Counted from the first letter of the stretch, positions 1-9,270 are shown. The stretch: 64,000 bases of DNA from Panacagrimonas sp. (GCF_020697055.1 NZ_JAJFBP010000034.1:1-64000); one strand, 5' to 3'. The notes: a model not told the origin generated them from the sequence alone. Translations and numbers: made by a program.

Positions 1-831
1 ATCGGACAGGAAGAACGTCACGCCCGGGACCAGCGGTTCGAAGCGCTGGTTGGTCGGGAACTGGCGCACGCGCTTGAACGCCGGGAAGTAGCCGTAGAGG
101 TCCGGGAACTTGCGCTGGTCGTAGTACCAGATCGACAGGAACGACGAACCCTTGGTGTCGTTGGGTGCGGTGAAGAACACCGACTGGAAGCGCAGCTTGT
201 CCTTGTGACCCTCGAAGATCGTGCCGTCGGTGCGCGCGGTGGTGTTGAGCTCGCACCAGACGATCTCGTGGCGATAGCCGACCTCACCGTCCGGGCTCAG
301 CGAATAGAACGGGGCGGTGTACTGCGAATAGTCGTGGCGGCCCCAGTTCAGCGTCAGGTTCGCCTGCACCTGGAAACCGTCGGTCGCGTCGGGGAACGGC
401 AGTCCGCCGATCCAGGGGTTGCCTTCCTGGCCATCGGTCCAGACGTTGCCGTCGGGTCCGACCTTGGCGCGGCCCTTGTTCTCGAGCGTCTTCTTCAGGT
501 ACGTCGCGTTGAACATCTTCGTGACGTCGCGGTTGGACGCCACGATGGTGATGCGGCGGCCGTGCTTCTTGACCTGCTCGTACATGATCGGCTCGAGCAG
601 TTCCTTCACCGTGTCGACGTTGGCTTCGGTGATGACGTCGCCCGGCTTGATCTTGCCCTTGGTGTAGAGCTCGATCGACAGCAGCTCGTCGGGATAGGCC
701 TTGCTGATGTCGTCCGCCGAGTTGGCGATGGTGGGCCAGAGCGGGGCGAGTACGCCTGCTCCCGCACCCGTGGCGACCTTCTCGATGAAGCTGCGACGGC
801 TGTAGTCGAAATCGTATTTCCGGATGCGCAT
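1..831 (-). CDS. DUF1329 family exported protein (partial; C-terminus beyond window)
   Basis: The visible 277 residues open with a Tat-type leader: residues 11-18 read SRRSFIEK, followed by a small hydrophobic stretch (ATGAGAGVLAPLW). The mature part resembles DUF1329 proteins, exported proteins of gammaproteobacteria often found beside FadL or DUF1302 porins in loci for hydrophobic substrates; their biochemical role is unknown. The ATG start is preceded by GGAGGA at good spacing. The gene runs off the left edge, so the stop is not seen. The LuxR-type regulator and FadL-like porin just upstream on the same strand fit a lipid or hydrocarbon uptake locus, which is inference. Family assignment is by recognition of the conserved central region, not by a search. 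Confidence 0.82.
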   Translation of the reverse strand, partial: MRIRKYDFDYSRRSFIEKVATGAGAGVLAPLWPTIANSADDISKAYPDELLSIELYTKGKIKPGDVITEANVDTVKELLEPIMYEQVKKHGRRITIVASNRDVTKMFNATYLKKTLENKGRAKVGPDGNVWTDGQEGNPWIGGLPFPDATDGFQVQANLTLNWGRHDYSQYTAPFYSLSPDGEVGYRHEIVWCELNTTARTDGTIFEGHKDKLRFQSVFFTAPNDTKGSSFLSIWYYDQRKFPDLYGYFPAFKRVRQFPTNQRFEPLVPGVTFFLSD

Positions 832-1023
832 GATTCTTCCTCCACATTGGTTTGGTTGCGATCCATCGCGAAAGAAGCACCGCGATGGTCAGCCCCGTGA
901 CCTTAGGAGGAGCGTCCAAATCAAGAGCCACCCGGAGGAGTCGGTAGAAAAGCGCAGGAAACAAGCGCTGAAAAGGGAAATCGGGCGCGCGCGGGACCGC
1001 GTCGCCGCTCTCCGGCCGAAAAC

Positions 1024-3897
1024 CTACCCGTTCGGGTCGGGTTCGCCGCGCGGGAAGTCGAAATCGCGCGCTGCGCGCACGGCCTGCATGCGCGTGCGGA
1101 CTCCGAGCTTGGTGTAGATGTTCTTCAGGTGGAACTTCAGGCCGTCACGTGACAGGTGCATCGCGTCGGCCATCTCGTCGGTGGAGGCCATCGCCGCCAG
1201 CAGCCTGAGCAGCGTGCGCTCGCGGCGCGTGAACTGCTCCGACGGCTGGAACGCGGTCACGCGTGGCGCGCCGTCCAGCGCACGATCGGTGGCCGGATCG
1301 TCCTGGCCGGCGAGGCGGCGCGTGATCTGGGCCAGGAACTGGTCCTGCGACGTCAACGCGCCGCCGGCGCCGGTCAGGCCCAGTGCGGCGGTGCGCGGTC
1401 CCATCAGGTTCTGTCGCAGCGCCTGTTCGAAGAGCGGACCCTCCTCGAGAAACGCGCGCAGGTAGCCGCCCGCGGACGCCAGTCGCAGCGCCTCCTCGAG
1501 ATACTGCTGCGAGCGCGAAGGCGAGCCGCGGCGGTGATGGGCCACCGCGGCCAGCTGCATCAGCTTGATCTGGCGGTGCACGCGGCCCTTGCGGCGCGCC
1601 GAACCCAGCGCCGTGGCGATCGCGCGCAGCGCCTCGTCCGGATCCCGCAGCGTGGACTGCAGGCGCAGGCGCCCGATCGTGGGGCCATACACGTCTTCGG
1701 AGAATCGCACCCAGCTGCCGCGTCCCGGCTCGCCGAGGCGCTCGACGCGCTCGGCGATCGCGGTCGCCCGTTCCGGTTCGCCGCGAACCAGTTCGCGACG
1801 CACCCGTTCCCAGCCGATGATCACGCCCAGCCGCGGCCAGCGATTGGCGTAGGCGATCGATTCGGCTTCGTCGAGAAACTCCAGCGCCTTGCCCGGCTCA
1901 CCGGCTGCGTCGTGCGCGCGCGACTGCGCGATGAACGCCACGACCAGGTCGTCCGGCAGCGCGGTGGCGGCGATGACATCGCGAAACCGCAGGAACTGCG
2001 TGCGGGTCTCGTCGAGCTCGTCGGCCTCGTACAACGCGGTGACGTACGCGGCGACCACCGAGGCCTGCGCGATCGACTCGTCCTCCACCATCCGGTGATC
2101 GGTCATGCCCCGGCGCAGCAGCGCCAGCGCTTCGTAGAGCTGGCCCTGCTGGATCAAGGCCAGCGAGTTGATGCTCACGCAATACGCCCAGGTGAAGCTG
2201 GAACCGGTGGGTCCGCAGAGTTCACGGGAACGCGCGAAGAAATGGTGCGCCGTCGGAAAGTCGCCGCCTGACATCGCGGTATAGCCGCGCACGTTGCAGA
2301 CCGCGCCCAGTTCGAAGGCGCGGAACGAACCCGGCTCCGCGACCTGCGAGACGTCGATGCGGCTGACGAGGCTCTCGCTCTGCTGCAGGTCGTCCTCGAG
2401 CACGGCCGCCATCGAAAGCAGCACCGACGGATCGGCGCAGTCGCCGGTCCGCGTCGGAGGCGGCAGCTTGCGCAAGGCGTCCAGCAGCGGCGCCAGGCGG
2501 GAGTGGCGGCGCAGGAACCCGAGCGCCCACGCGATCTTCACCAGCAGGCCGGGCCGTCGCTCGATCTCGACGAGCGAGATCCGCTCCGACCATCGTTCGA
2601 CGGTCATCAGCTGCGCCGACGGGATCAGGCGGTCGGCCCAGCGTTCCAGCGCGTCGGCCGCGGCGGCGTGGTCGCCGGCCGCGACGTAATGCTCGAGCGC
2701 ATCTTCCATGCGATCGCGCGCGATGAATCCGTCGGCGGCGCGACGGCGCAGCGCGGCGATCTGCGCGGCACCGTGCGATCGCAGCTGGTCGATCAGGAAC
2801 GCCGCGAACAGCGGGTGATAGGTGAACCACTGCGGCTCGCTGTCGCTGCGGCGCAGGAACAGCCCCGCAGATTCGAGCTGCGCGAGTTGCGCAGCCGAGT
2901 CGCTGCGCCGCAGCACCTCGTCGCAGAGCTCGGCGCTGAAGCGGTTCATCGTCGCGCTCAGCAGCAGGAATTCGCGCGTGCCGGCGTTCTGCTGGCGCAG
3001 CACGTTTTCGGCCAGGTAGGTCGCGAGTTCTTCCGGGTGATAGTCGCGGAAGCGCTGCAGGTCGCGGCGCAGCAGCGGATGGCGCAGCGCAAGGCGGAAC
3101 AGCTGCAGCGCCGCGGGCCAGCCGTCGGTCTGGCGTTGGATCTGCTCGAGCTCCTGTTCGTCGAGGTCGAGTCCGGCGACCGACGAGAAGTAGCGCGCGG
3201 TCTCGTCGCGGCTGAAGCACAGCTCGCTGGCACGAATGGTCAGCGCCTGCCCGGCGACCGTCAGGCGCGACAGTCCCACGTCCGGCAGCGTGCGGCCCGC
3301 CACGAAGAACTGCACCAGGTCGGGCAGGCGGCTCAGCACCTGGCTCAGCAGGGTCAGCGTGGGTCGCGCGCTGACCAGGTGCAGGTCGTCCAGGAAGATG
3401 CTGACGGGTCGTCCGACCGAGCGAAGCTGCGCGAGCAGCCAGTCGGAACGGAATTCGGCGTCGTCGGGCCGCGCCGGCGCGGCCCGTCCCGCGTCGCCGC
3501 CCTGCGCCTTCATCGACACGATCATCTCCTCGAGATGGCCGTAGAAGCGGCGGATGTCGTTGTCGCCGTCGCTCAGGTCGAGCCAGGCCGTCGCATCGCC
3601 GCGCTGCTCGCATTCGAGGCGCAGCTGCTGGAGCAGCGTGCTCTTGCCGTGGCCGGCGGGGCCCTGGACGACGACCAGGCGGATGTCGGGCTGGTGCAGT
3701 GCGCGCGTGATCAGCGCGTGGCGGCGCACACCGCGACGCTCCGCGGCGACGCGCGGTGCGACGGGATGGACCGATCCTGACGGCGCACGGTGCGCTGCGC
3801 CGTGGATATCGTCATCGTTCTGCGACGGCGCTCGCCTTTCACTGGTCGAGCTCATGACGCCGGACTCATCACGTCCGGCCGCGCTCCACTTCAACAC
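1024..3897 (-). CDS. LuxR-family regulator of the MalT/LAL type
   Basis: A 957-residue ATP-dependent transcription factor. An N-terminal P-loop (GPAGHGKST, residues 79-87) belongs to a STAND/MalT-type NTPase domain with the acidic motif IFLDDLH about 100 residues later. A long helical, TPR-like middle follows, and a LuxR helix-turn-helix closes the protein (TSTDEMADAMHLSRDGLKFH within it). MalT-type regulators need ATP and a small inducer to activate their targets. The start is uncertain: GTG at 3897 or TTG at 3894 lie just after AGGAG, whereas ATG at 3855 has a weak ribosome site. It sits between the DUF1329 gene and the FadL-like gene on one strand, so it may control that uptake locus (inference). 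Confidence 0.9.
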   Translation of the reverse strand: MLKWSAAGRDESGVMSSTSERRAPSQNDDDIHGAAHRAPSGSVHPVAPRVAAERRGVRRHALITRALHQPDIRLVVVQGPAGHGKSTLLQQLRLECEQRGDATAWLDLSDGDNDIRRFYGHLEEMIVSMKAQGGDAGRAAPARPDDAEFRSDWLLAQLRSVGRPVSIFLDDLHLVSARPTLTLLSQVLSRLPDLVQFFVAGRTLPDVGLSRLTVAGQALTIRASELCFSRDETARYFSSVAGLDLDEQELEQIQRQTDGWPAALQLFRLALRHPLLRRDLQRFRDYHPEELATYLAENVLRQQNAGTREFLLLSATMNRFSAELCDEVLRRSDSAAQLAQLESAGLFLRRSDSEPQWFTYHPLFAAFLIDQLRSHGAAQIAALRRRAADGFIARDRMEDALEHYVAAGDHAAAADALERWADRLIPSAQLMTVERWSERISLVEIERRPGLLVKIAWALGFLRRHSRLAPLLDALRKLPPPTRTGDCADPSVLLSMAAVLEDDLQQSESLVSRIDVSQVAEPGSFRAFELGAVCNVRGYTAMSGGDFPTAHHFFARSRELCGPTGSSFTWAYCVSINSLALIQQGQLYEALALLRRGMTDHRMVEDESIAQASVVAAYVTALYEADELDETRTQFLRFRDVIAATALPDDLVVAFIAQSRAHDAAGEPGKALEFLDEAESIAYANRWPRLGVIIGWERVRRELVRGEPERATAIAERVERLGEPGRGSWVRFSEDVYGPTIGRLRLQSTLRDPDEALRAIATALGSARRKGRVHRQIKLMQLAAVAHHRRGSPSRSQQYLEEALRLASAGGYLRAFLEEGPLFEQALRQNLMGPRTAALGLTGAGGALTSQDQFLAQITRRLAGQDDPATDRALDGAPRVTAFQPSEQFTRRERTLLRLLAAMASTDEMADAMHLSRDGLKFHLKNIYTKLGVRTRMQAVRAARDFDFPRGEPDPNG

Positions 3898-4011
3898 GCT
3901 GCTCCTGTTGCGAACGGCGGGTGTCGGCTTTCCGACAGCGATCCGCTTACTGAAATGCCCCGATGTGATCGTTCCCTGCAGTGCGTTTGAGTGGGGTCGC
4001 GGGAGGAATTC

Positions 4012-5286
4012 TCAAGGCCGCGCGCCGAACCGACGCCCGAATGAAAAGCCGGTGCCGAACACGATGTCGGAGACATCGGCTTCGCCGCCGCCGAACGCTT
4101 CGGGAATCGAGCCATCGCCATTGACGCGTTGTGTCGGCGAGCCGAAGCCATAGCCGGTGATTTCCCAGTCGCGCCACAGATACGTTGCGCCGAGCGAGTA
4201 CTGCTCCTGCGGCGTCAGGCAGCCGAGCGCGCCGAACAGCGTGTTGCGCTCGCTGACCATGCCGGTGCCGTAGGTGAAGCCGGCGCGCAGCGTGAGCCGG
4301 GGCGTCGTGCGGTACGAGATGCCGAGCTTGTACGCGTTCTGATCCTTGAATCCGAAACCAGGTCCGTCGTTGCCGCCGAGTCGTTCACCTTGCTCGAACG
4401 GCGCGAGCCCGTTGCGGAACGCAGCCTCGCTTCGATAGGTGTAGCGCTGCGCCTCGACGACGACCACCCATCCCAGCGCCGGTTCGATCGCGATGCCGCC
4501 GCCGTAGATCGACGGCAGCTCGAGCTTGCCGCCGCGCGCGACCAGGCCGCGATACTCGTCGTGCTGCGCGTTGAAGTTCTTGGTGCGGTACGCGGCGCCC
4601 GCGGTGAGCCAGGGTTTGATGCGCCAGGTGAAGCCCAGGCTCGCGCCGAACGTGAACACGCCGTCCTTGCCCTGGTTGGTGACGTGATCCGGCGACACTG
4701 ACAGCGCATCGTTGGCGAGGAAGCCGAGGCCCTTGATCTCCAGCACCTGGTATCCGGTGTTGAGCGAGGCGCCGACGCTGATGTCGTCGGTGAGCCGGTA
4801 GGCCAGCGCGCTGACGATGCTGGTCGAGGCCAGGTACAGGCTCACGCGGTCCGAGGCGCCGGGGAAGCGCGCATAGGGACTGCCGTCGTAATCCGGACCC
4901 AGGCCGGCGCTGAGCATCGTCATTCCAAAAGCCCAATCCGGGCCCAGGCGCTTGGAGATGCCGCCTTGGGGAATCATGTAGTACGAGCGTCCGTCCGATT
5001 TGTAGACCTCGTCGGGGCCGAGCGCGTTGTCGTGGATGTAGGACTTGGCGGTGGCCGTGAAGAAGTCGATGCCGACGTCGTAGCGATCGCCGAGCGACAG
5101 CGCATGCGCCGGATTGCCGCCGAGCGCGGTCGTCTCGCCGGCGAAGCTGTAGGTGACGCCGCCCATGCCGAGCGACTGGATGCCGTTGCCGTGCTCGAAG
5201 ACACCGAGCGTGGCGTGGGCCGGACTGCACGTGGCGCAGAGGGCGACAGCGGCGAACGTGAAACGGGACATCGAAGACAGACTCAT
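4012..5286 (-). CDS. FadL/OmpP1/TodX-family outer-membrane transporter
   Basis: A 424-residue protein with a cleavable signal peptide of about 25 residues ending SPAHA. The mature protein starts with the family's N-terminal plug pattern: SLGMGGVTYSFAGE and then an NPAH motif, as in FadL-type barrels, which carry long-chain fatty acids or aromatic hydrocarbons across the outer membrane. The rest alternates short aromatic beta-strand segments and ends ...FGRRFGARP rather than a canonical terminal aromatic. Length is usual for the family. The LuxR-type regulator lies downstream on the same strand. Substrate cannot be told from sequence. Confidence 0.85.
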   Translation of the reverse strand: MSLSSMSRFTFAAVALCATCSPAHATLGVFEHGNGIQSLGMGGVTYSFAGETTALGGNPAHALSLGDRYDVGIDFFTATAKSYIHDNALGPDEVYKSDGRSYYMIPQGGISKRLGPDWAFGMTMLSAGLGPDYDGSPYARFPGASDRVSLYLASTSIVSALAYRLTDDISVGASLNTGYQVLEIKGLGFLANDALSVSPDHVTNQGKDGVFTFGASLGFTWRIKPWLTAGAAYRTKNFNAQHDEYRGLVARGGKLELPSIYGGGIAIEPALGWVVVVEAQRYTYRSEAAFRNGLAPFEQGERLGGNDGPGFGFKDQNAYKLGISYRTTPRLTLRAGFTYGTGMVSERNTLFGALGCLTPQEQYSLGATYLWRDWEITGYGFGSPTQRVNGDGSIPEAFGGGEADVSDIVFGTGFSFGRRFGARP

Positions 5287-5375
5287 GAGCGGTAGAGAGA
5301 GGGGTTGATGAAGCGAGGGAGGAAAAAGAAACGACGCTAAGCTGTGGCGGTCATCACCGTCCGAGCGAGGCCGAC

Positions 5376-5675
5376 ATGGTTCTCACCGTTTTCCGATCCC
5401 GGCTGCGCGAGGACGCGCGCGACGCGTACATGGCGACGGCGCAGCGGATGTCGGAACTGGCCCGCACGATGCCGGGCTACCGATCGCACAAGGTGTTCGT
5501 CGCCGATGACGGCGAGCGCGTCACGATCGTGGAGTTCGAAGACGAGGCCGCCCAGCGGCAATGGGCGACCCACCTGGAGCACGTCGCGGCCAAGAAGCGC
5601 GGCCGCGAAACGTTCTACAGCGAGTACAGCCTGCAGGTGTGCGCGGTCACGCGCGAAACGCGCTTCGGCCGCTGA
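5376..5675 (+). CDS. Antibiotic-biosynthesis-monooxygenase (ABM) fold protein
   Basis: A 99-residue protein with the ferredoxin-like ABM layout: beta strand MVLTVFRSRL, a helix with MSELARTMPGYRSHKVF, then the strand pair around ERVTIVEFEDEAAQRQW and a helix ending in HLEHVAAKK. Members include small cofactor-free monooxygenases and haem-degrading enzymes, but many have no known substrate. GAGG lies five bases before the ATG. It is divergent from the FadL-like gene with an 89-bp gap, so the two may share a control region. The C-terminus (CAVTRETRFGR) has no further domain. Confidence 0.78.
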   Translation: MVLTVFRSRLREDARDAYMATAQRMSELARTMPGYRSHKVFVADDGERVTIVEFEDEAAQRQWATHLEHVAAKKRGRETFYSEYSLQVCAVTRETRFGR

Positions 5676-6005
5676 GGCCGCTGCGGAACGGGCGAGGGGT
5701 GAGCGCCGGGGGCGACGGCCCGCGCTGCGCTCGCCGGATCGGGCGCGAATTTCTGGCATCTGCTGGACCTGCGATGGATCGTGCGGTTCGCGCTTCGGGG
5801 CCGGCTCGCCTGATACGGCGTGCGCCATCCGGCGTGCGCCCGCCCGGGTCGGCGCGGAACTCGGGTGAAGTGGGGCCGCGCCGCGCGGGGTGCGGTTTAT
5901 CCGCCGGGTGGCTAGCGACGCTGCGTCGTGGTCATTGTCGTCGTCGTGGCTGATCCGGCTCCGGGCCGTGGGCCCGGAGCGCGGTGGCCGAGCGCCGGTG
6001 GATGA
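5676..6005. other. Intergenic stretch without a supported gene
   Basis: About 330 bases between the ABM-fold gene and the convergent esterase. Reading frames here are GC-driven shadows with arginine/proline-rich translations and no recognisable domain. The only clear structure is the 9-bp-stem hairpin at 5958-5980. Confidence 0.6.
5958..5980 (-). terminator. GC-rich hairpin downstream of the esterase (possible terminator)
   Basis: A perfect 9-bp inverted repeat (gctccgggc / gcccggagc) around a 5-base loop lies 26 bp past the esterase stop. No T-run follows, so intrinsic termination is not proven; it may act with Rho or protect the 3' end. Confidence 0.4.
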
Positions 6006-6902
6006 TCAGCCTCCGGTGTGGCTCAGGATGAAGCGGCCCATCCGATCGATGGCCGCGACGCCCTCGTCGAGACGGCTGGAGAAGATCTGGAAGACGTGGA
6101 TCTGGCCGGGCTCGATCTCGAGCGTCACCGGCACGCCGGCCTTCTTCGCGATCTCCGCCATCCGCTGGCTGTCGCCGAGCAGCGTCTCGCGCTCGCCGAC
6201 CTGGATCAGCAGCGGCGGCAGGCCCTTGAAGTCGCCGTTGAGCGGCGACACCAGCGGATCCTTCAGATTGCCGGGCGCGTACATCGCGGCCAGGTTGTGG
6301 GTCATCTCGCGCTGGACCATCGGGTCGTCGGCGGCCTTGGTCGTGAACGTCTCGCTGGTGCATTCGAGATCGGCCCAGGGCGACAACGGCACCGCGCACG
6401 CCGGCATCGGCAGCTTGTGGTTCTTGATCGACAGCAAGGTCGCGGCGCACAGCCCGCCTCCGGCGGAGTCGCCCGACACCGCGATGCGTTCGGGCTTGAA
6501 GCCGCTCTTGAGCAGCCAGCGATACGCGGCGGTCGCGTCGTCGACCGCGGCCGGATACGGATGCTCCGGTGCGAGGCGATAGTCGAGCAGAAACACCTGC
6601 GCCTTGGCCGCCTTGGACAGGAACTCACCGAGATCCTTGTGCGAGCGCGGCGACCCGAACACGTAGCCGCCGCCGTGCAGATACAGGATCGCGCGATCCG
6701 AGGCCGCGCCCGGGGCGGTGATCCGAACGGCCGGCACGCCGCCCGCATCGACGTTCTCGCACTTGGCTCCGACGTTGCTCGGATGCTTGGCGAACACCTC
6801 GTCCCAGTCCTTCCGCATCTGGTCGAGCGTCGTCTCCGCCGTCCAGGCGCCGAAGCAGGCCTGAACGTCCTTGATCACTGCGTCGAGTTGCGCTGCCGAC
6901 AT
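6006..6902 (-). CDS. Alpha/beta hydrolase, HSL-family esterase
   Basis: A 298-residue enzyme of the hormone-sensitive-lipase (family IV) class. The oxyanion-hole motif HGGG is at residues 76-79 and the nucleophile elbow GDSAGG at 144-149 (Ser146); YRLAPEHPYPAA between them is typical of the family, and a late HVF supplies the likely catalytic histidine. It should hydrolyse short- to medium-chain esters. The ATG at 6902 is preceded by AGGAG, and the family N-terminus begins there, so longer upstream open frames were not used. There is no signal peptide, so it is cytoplasmic. It is divergent from the lipoprotein operon that starts at 7199. Confidence 0.88.
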   Translation of the reverse strand: MSAAQLDAVIKDVQACFGAWTAETTLDQMRKDWDEVFAKHPSNVGAKCENVDAGGVPAVRITAPGAASDRAILYLHGGGYVFGSPRSHKDLGEFLSKAAKAQVFLLDYRLAPEHPYPAAVDDATAAYRWLLKSGFKPERIAVSGDSAGGGLCAATLLSIKNHKLPMPACAVPLSPWADLECTSETFTTKAADDPMVQREMTHNLAAMYAPGNLKDPLVSPLNGDFKGLPPLLIQVGERETLLGDSQRMAEIAKKAGVPVTLEIEPGQIHVFQIFSSRLDEGVAAIDRMGRFILSHTGG

Positions 6903-7198
6903 GTGGCTCTCCTGGTGGCGCCGCCCGGGTCCGAGCGGTCTGGATGTAGCGCCGATGCGTGAAGCTGCACGCGACCGGACGCGGCAGCTTGAGCTTCGGG
7001 CGCAACCGGTGTCTTGGTCCAGCCTGTCACTGCACGCAATGACGTGAACGTACCGCGCCGTGCGCGTCGGGTGGCGCATTTCGACGGCCGCCAGTCCCCG
7101 ACTGACGGAAGTGCGCGGGCCCCGACACCACGGTAAATTGGCGGCGTATCGGCTTCGACACTGGGACGAGCCGAACAAAAAGAACAGGGATTCAATCG

Positions 7199-7873
7199 AT
7201 GAATTTTGCAAGGGCAGCCGCCTCGGTCGCGGCCGCGTTGATGCTTCACGGCTGCGCGACGGAATCGTCGCGCGTGGTGGAAGTGCCGCAGGTCGCCGCC
7301 GCCGCCACGGCGAGCACGTATCAAGGCGCACGCAAGCCGATCTCGGTGGGCAAGTTCGACAACCGGTCGAGCTACCTGCGCGGAATCTTCTCGGACGGTA
7401 CCGATCCGCTGGGAGGCCAGGCCAAGACGATCCTCGTGACGCATCTGCACCAGTCGGGCCGTTTCAGCGTGCTCGATCGCCAGAACCTGGCCGAGACCGC
7501 GGCCGAAGCGCGGATCAAGGGCGAGGCGCAGACCCTGAAAGGCGCCGATTTCGTCGTCACCGGCGACGTCACCGAGTTCGGGCGCAAGGAAGTCGGCGAT
7601 CGCGAGCTGTGGGGGATTCTCGGCCAGGGCAAGCAGCAGGTGGCCTATGCCAAGGTCAGCCTCAACATCGTCGATGCGCAGACCTCCGAAGTGGTCTTCT
7701 CCTCGCAGGGCGCGGGAGAGTACTCGCTGTCGGAGCGTGAAATCCTCGGATTCGGCAGCACCGCCAGCTACGACTCGACGCTCAACGGCAAGGTGCTGGA
7801 CCTCGCGATCCGCCAGGCGGTCGACACGCTCGTCGCGGGCGTCGAGTCCGGTGCATGGAAGCCCGAGAGGTGA
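7199..7873 (+). CDS. CsgG/HfaB-family lipoprotein
   Basis: A 224-residue lipoprotein; the signal peptide ends in a lipobox with Cys19 (LHGC). The mature part shows the CsgG-type fold markers: a KFDNRSSY-type first strand, FSVLDRQNL, then ADFVVTGDVTEF and the strand VSLNIVDAQTSEVVFS. CsgG proper is an outer-membrane secretion pore, but family members without curli genes have other, mostly unknown, envelope roles. It is the first gene of a three-lipoprotein operon with DUF4810 and DUF799 partners, a recurrent trio in proteobacteria. No curli subunits are nearby, so a curli role is unlikely. Confidence 0.85.
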   Translation: MNFARAAASVAAALMLHGCATESSRVVEVPQVAAAATASTYQGARKPISVGKFDNRSSYLRGIFSDGTDPLGGQAKTILVTHLHQSGRFSVLDRQNLAETAAEARIKGEAQTLKGADFVVTGDVTEFGRKEVGDRELWGILGQGKQQVAYAKVSLNIVDAQTSEVVFSSQGAGEYSLSEREILGFGSTASYDSTLNGKVLDLAIRQAVDTLVAGVESGAWKPER

Positions 7874-8337
7874 GCGCCCGTCACCTGCGGATGGCCACCC
7901 GTTCGGGCCGGATGGCGGGGTTGCTGATCGTGGCCGGCCTGGCGGGCTGTGCCACGCATGAGCCGATCTACCACTGGGGCAATTACCAGCCCGCGGTCTG
8001 GGCCTATTTCAAGCCCAACGATTCGGCTGCCCAGGCCCAGCAGGCCGAAATGGAGAAGACGGTTCACGAGGCACAGTCCAAAGGCAAGCCGCTGCCGCCC
8101 GGATTCCAGGCGCATCTGGGCCTGCTGTACCTGAAGAACGGGGAGCCGCAGAAGGCGCAGCTCGCGTTTGAGACCGAGGAGACGCAGTTCCCGGAGTCGA
8201 AGGCCTACATGGGCTTTCTGCTGAAGAATTTCGCCGCGCAACCGCACGCACCGGCCGTTGCACCGCCGCTGGCGGCTCCGCCGGAAGCGACACCGCCGCC
8301 GCAAGCCGGTCTGAGTCCTTCGGGAGTGGCGCAGTGA
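7870..8337 (+). CDS. DUF4810-family lipoprotein
   Basis: About 155 residues with a lipobox at Cys27 (GLAGC). Just after it comes YHWGNYQ, the hallmark opening of DUF4810, then a tetratricopeptide-like pair of helices (HLGLLYLKNGEPQKAQLAFE) and an Ala/Pro-rich tail. The GTG at 7870 overlaps the CsgG-type gene's stop as GTGA; an ATG at 7855 is possible but would overlap more. Function is unknown; the link to CsgG- and DUF799-type lipoproteins suggests a small outer-membrane assembly. It overlaps the next gene by four bases. Confidence 0.85.
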   Translation: MSARHLRMATRSGRMAGLLIVAGLAGCATHEPIYHWGNYQPAVWAYFKPNDSAAQAQQAEMEKTVHEAQSKGKPLPPGFQAHLGLLYLKNGEPQKAQLAFETEETQFPESKAYMGFLLKNFAAQPHAPAVAPPLAAPPEATPPPQAGLSPSGVAQ

Positions 8338-8990
8338 ACGTCCCTCGATGGGTGACCTCGGTCTGCTGCGCCTCGGTCCTGCTGCTCACCGGCTGTGCGG
8401 CGAAGCCCAGCTACGATTACACCGCCTTCAAGCGCAATGGACCGCGCTCGATCCTGATCCTGCCGCCCGTCAACGATTCGACCGCGGTGGGTGCGAACTA
8501 CAGCCTGATGTCGCAGATGACGCTGCCGCTGGCGGAGTCGGGCTACTACGTTCTGCCGGTGACGCTCGTCGACGAGACGTTTCGCCAGAACGGGCTGAAC
8601 GATCCGACCGACATCGCGATGGTGCCGACGAAAAAGCTCCACGAGATTTTCGGCGCTGATGCGGCCCTGTACGTGCACGTCAAGCAATACGGAACTTCCT
8701 ACCAGGTCGTCAGCAGCGTCACGACCGTGACCGCCGTGGCAAAGCTCGTCGACCTGCGCAGCGGCGAGCTGCTCTGGGAAGGCCACGCTTCGGCCATCGA
8801 CAACGGACAGGCGGCCAATGTGGGCGGCATCGTCGGGATGCTGGTGGCCGCCGTCGTCAACCAGATCATGGCGTCGACGTTCGACCGCAGTCATGACGTC
8901 GCGGGCGTGGCGAGCGTGAATCTGCTGGCTGCCGGTCGCCCGGGTGGGATGCTGTACGGGCCGCGCTCGCCGAATTATCAGAAGGAGTGA
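8334..8990 (+). CDS. DUF799 (GNA1162-type) lipoprotein
   Basis: A 218-residue lipoprotein with lipobox Cys21 (LLTGC). SILILPPVNDSTAV and YYVLPVTLVDETFRQNG are characteristic of the DUF799/GNA1162 family, whose fold resembles the TolB N-terminal domain and LpoB. The strand AKLVDLRSGELLWEG parallels the CsgG-type strand in the first gene, so the two proteins may share a fold. It is the last gene of the operon, overlapping its neighbour at GTGA-like spacing, and is followed within 10 bases by a strong hairpin. Role is unknown beyond the envelope. Confidence 0.87.
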   Translation: MNVPRWVTSVCCASVLLLTGCAAKPSYDYTAFKRNGPRSILILPPVNDSTAVGANYSLMSQMTLPLAESGYYVLPVTLVDETFRQNGLNDPTDIAMVPTKKLHEIFGADAALYVHVKQYGTSYQVVSSVTTVTAVAKLVDLRSGELLWEGHASAIDNGQAANVGGIVGMLVAAVVNQIMASTFDRSHDVAGVASVNLLAAGRPGGMLYGPRSPNYQKE

Positions 8991-8998
8991 CCGCCCGT

Positions 8999-9028
8999 CG
9001 AAGGCGAGGCCCGACGGCCCCGCCTTCG
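8999..9028. terminator. Hairpin between convergent genes (likely bidirectional terminator)
   Basis: cgaaggcg and cgccttcg form a perfect 8-bp outer stem, with ggcc/ggcc stacked inside and a cgac loop. It lies between the DUF799 stop and the stop of the small leftward gene. There is no long T-run, so the terminator call rests on stem strength and position. Confidence 0.55.
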
Positions 9029-9035
9029 ACCGGCT

Positions 9036-9257
9036 TCAACTATCCAGCCGCGCGGGCCGGGTGGCGCTGTCGTCACCCTCGAACAACATCGCCTCGAGGA
9101 ACGTCGGGATCCGGTGACTCGGATCCTGGTCGCCCCAGCGCGGGAGGTGCCCGCGGTGCGACACGCCGTGCGTGACCTTGCTCGGACGACCGACGCGAGC
9201 TTTGCCGGAACGCGGGCCATCTGCGGCGGATTGGGGAATCGCTGGGGTTCGCCTCAC
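9036..9257 (-). CDS. Small hypothetical protein downstream of AlkB
   Basis: A 73-residue frame starting at GTG 9257, preceded by AGGAG at seven bases and only 13 bp after the AlkB stop on the same strand. The product is basic and polar (KARVGRPSKVTHGVSHRGHL ... IPTFLEAMLF) with no cysteines, so it is not the rubredoxin often found beside AlkB. No family is recognised. The good ribosome site and close spacing argue for a real gene; the unusual composition argues for caution. Confidence 0.42.
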   Translation of the reverse strand: MRRTPAIPQSAADGPRSGKARVGRPSKVTHGVSHRGHLPRWGDQDPSHRIPTFLEAMLFEGDDSATRPARLDS

Positions 9258-9270
9258 GGTCGTTCTCCTT

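Noticed and set aside
7199-8990. Curli biogenesis operon
   Set aside because: Only a CsgG-family lipoprotein is present; csgA, csgB, csgE and csgF are absent, and the partners are DUF4810 and DUF799.
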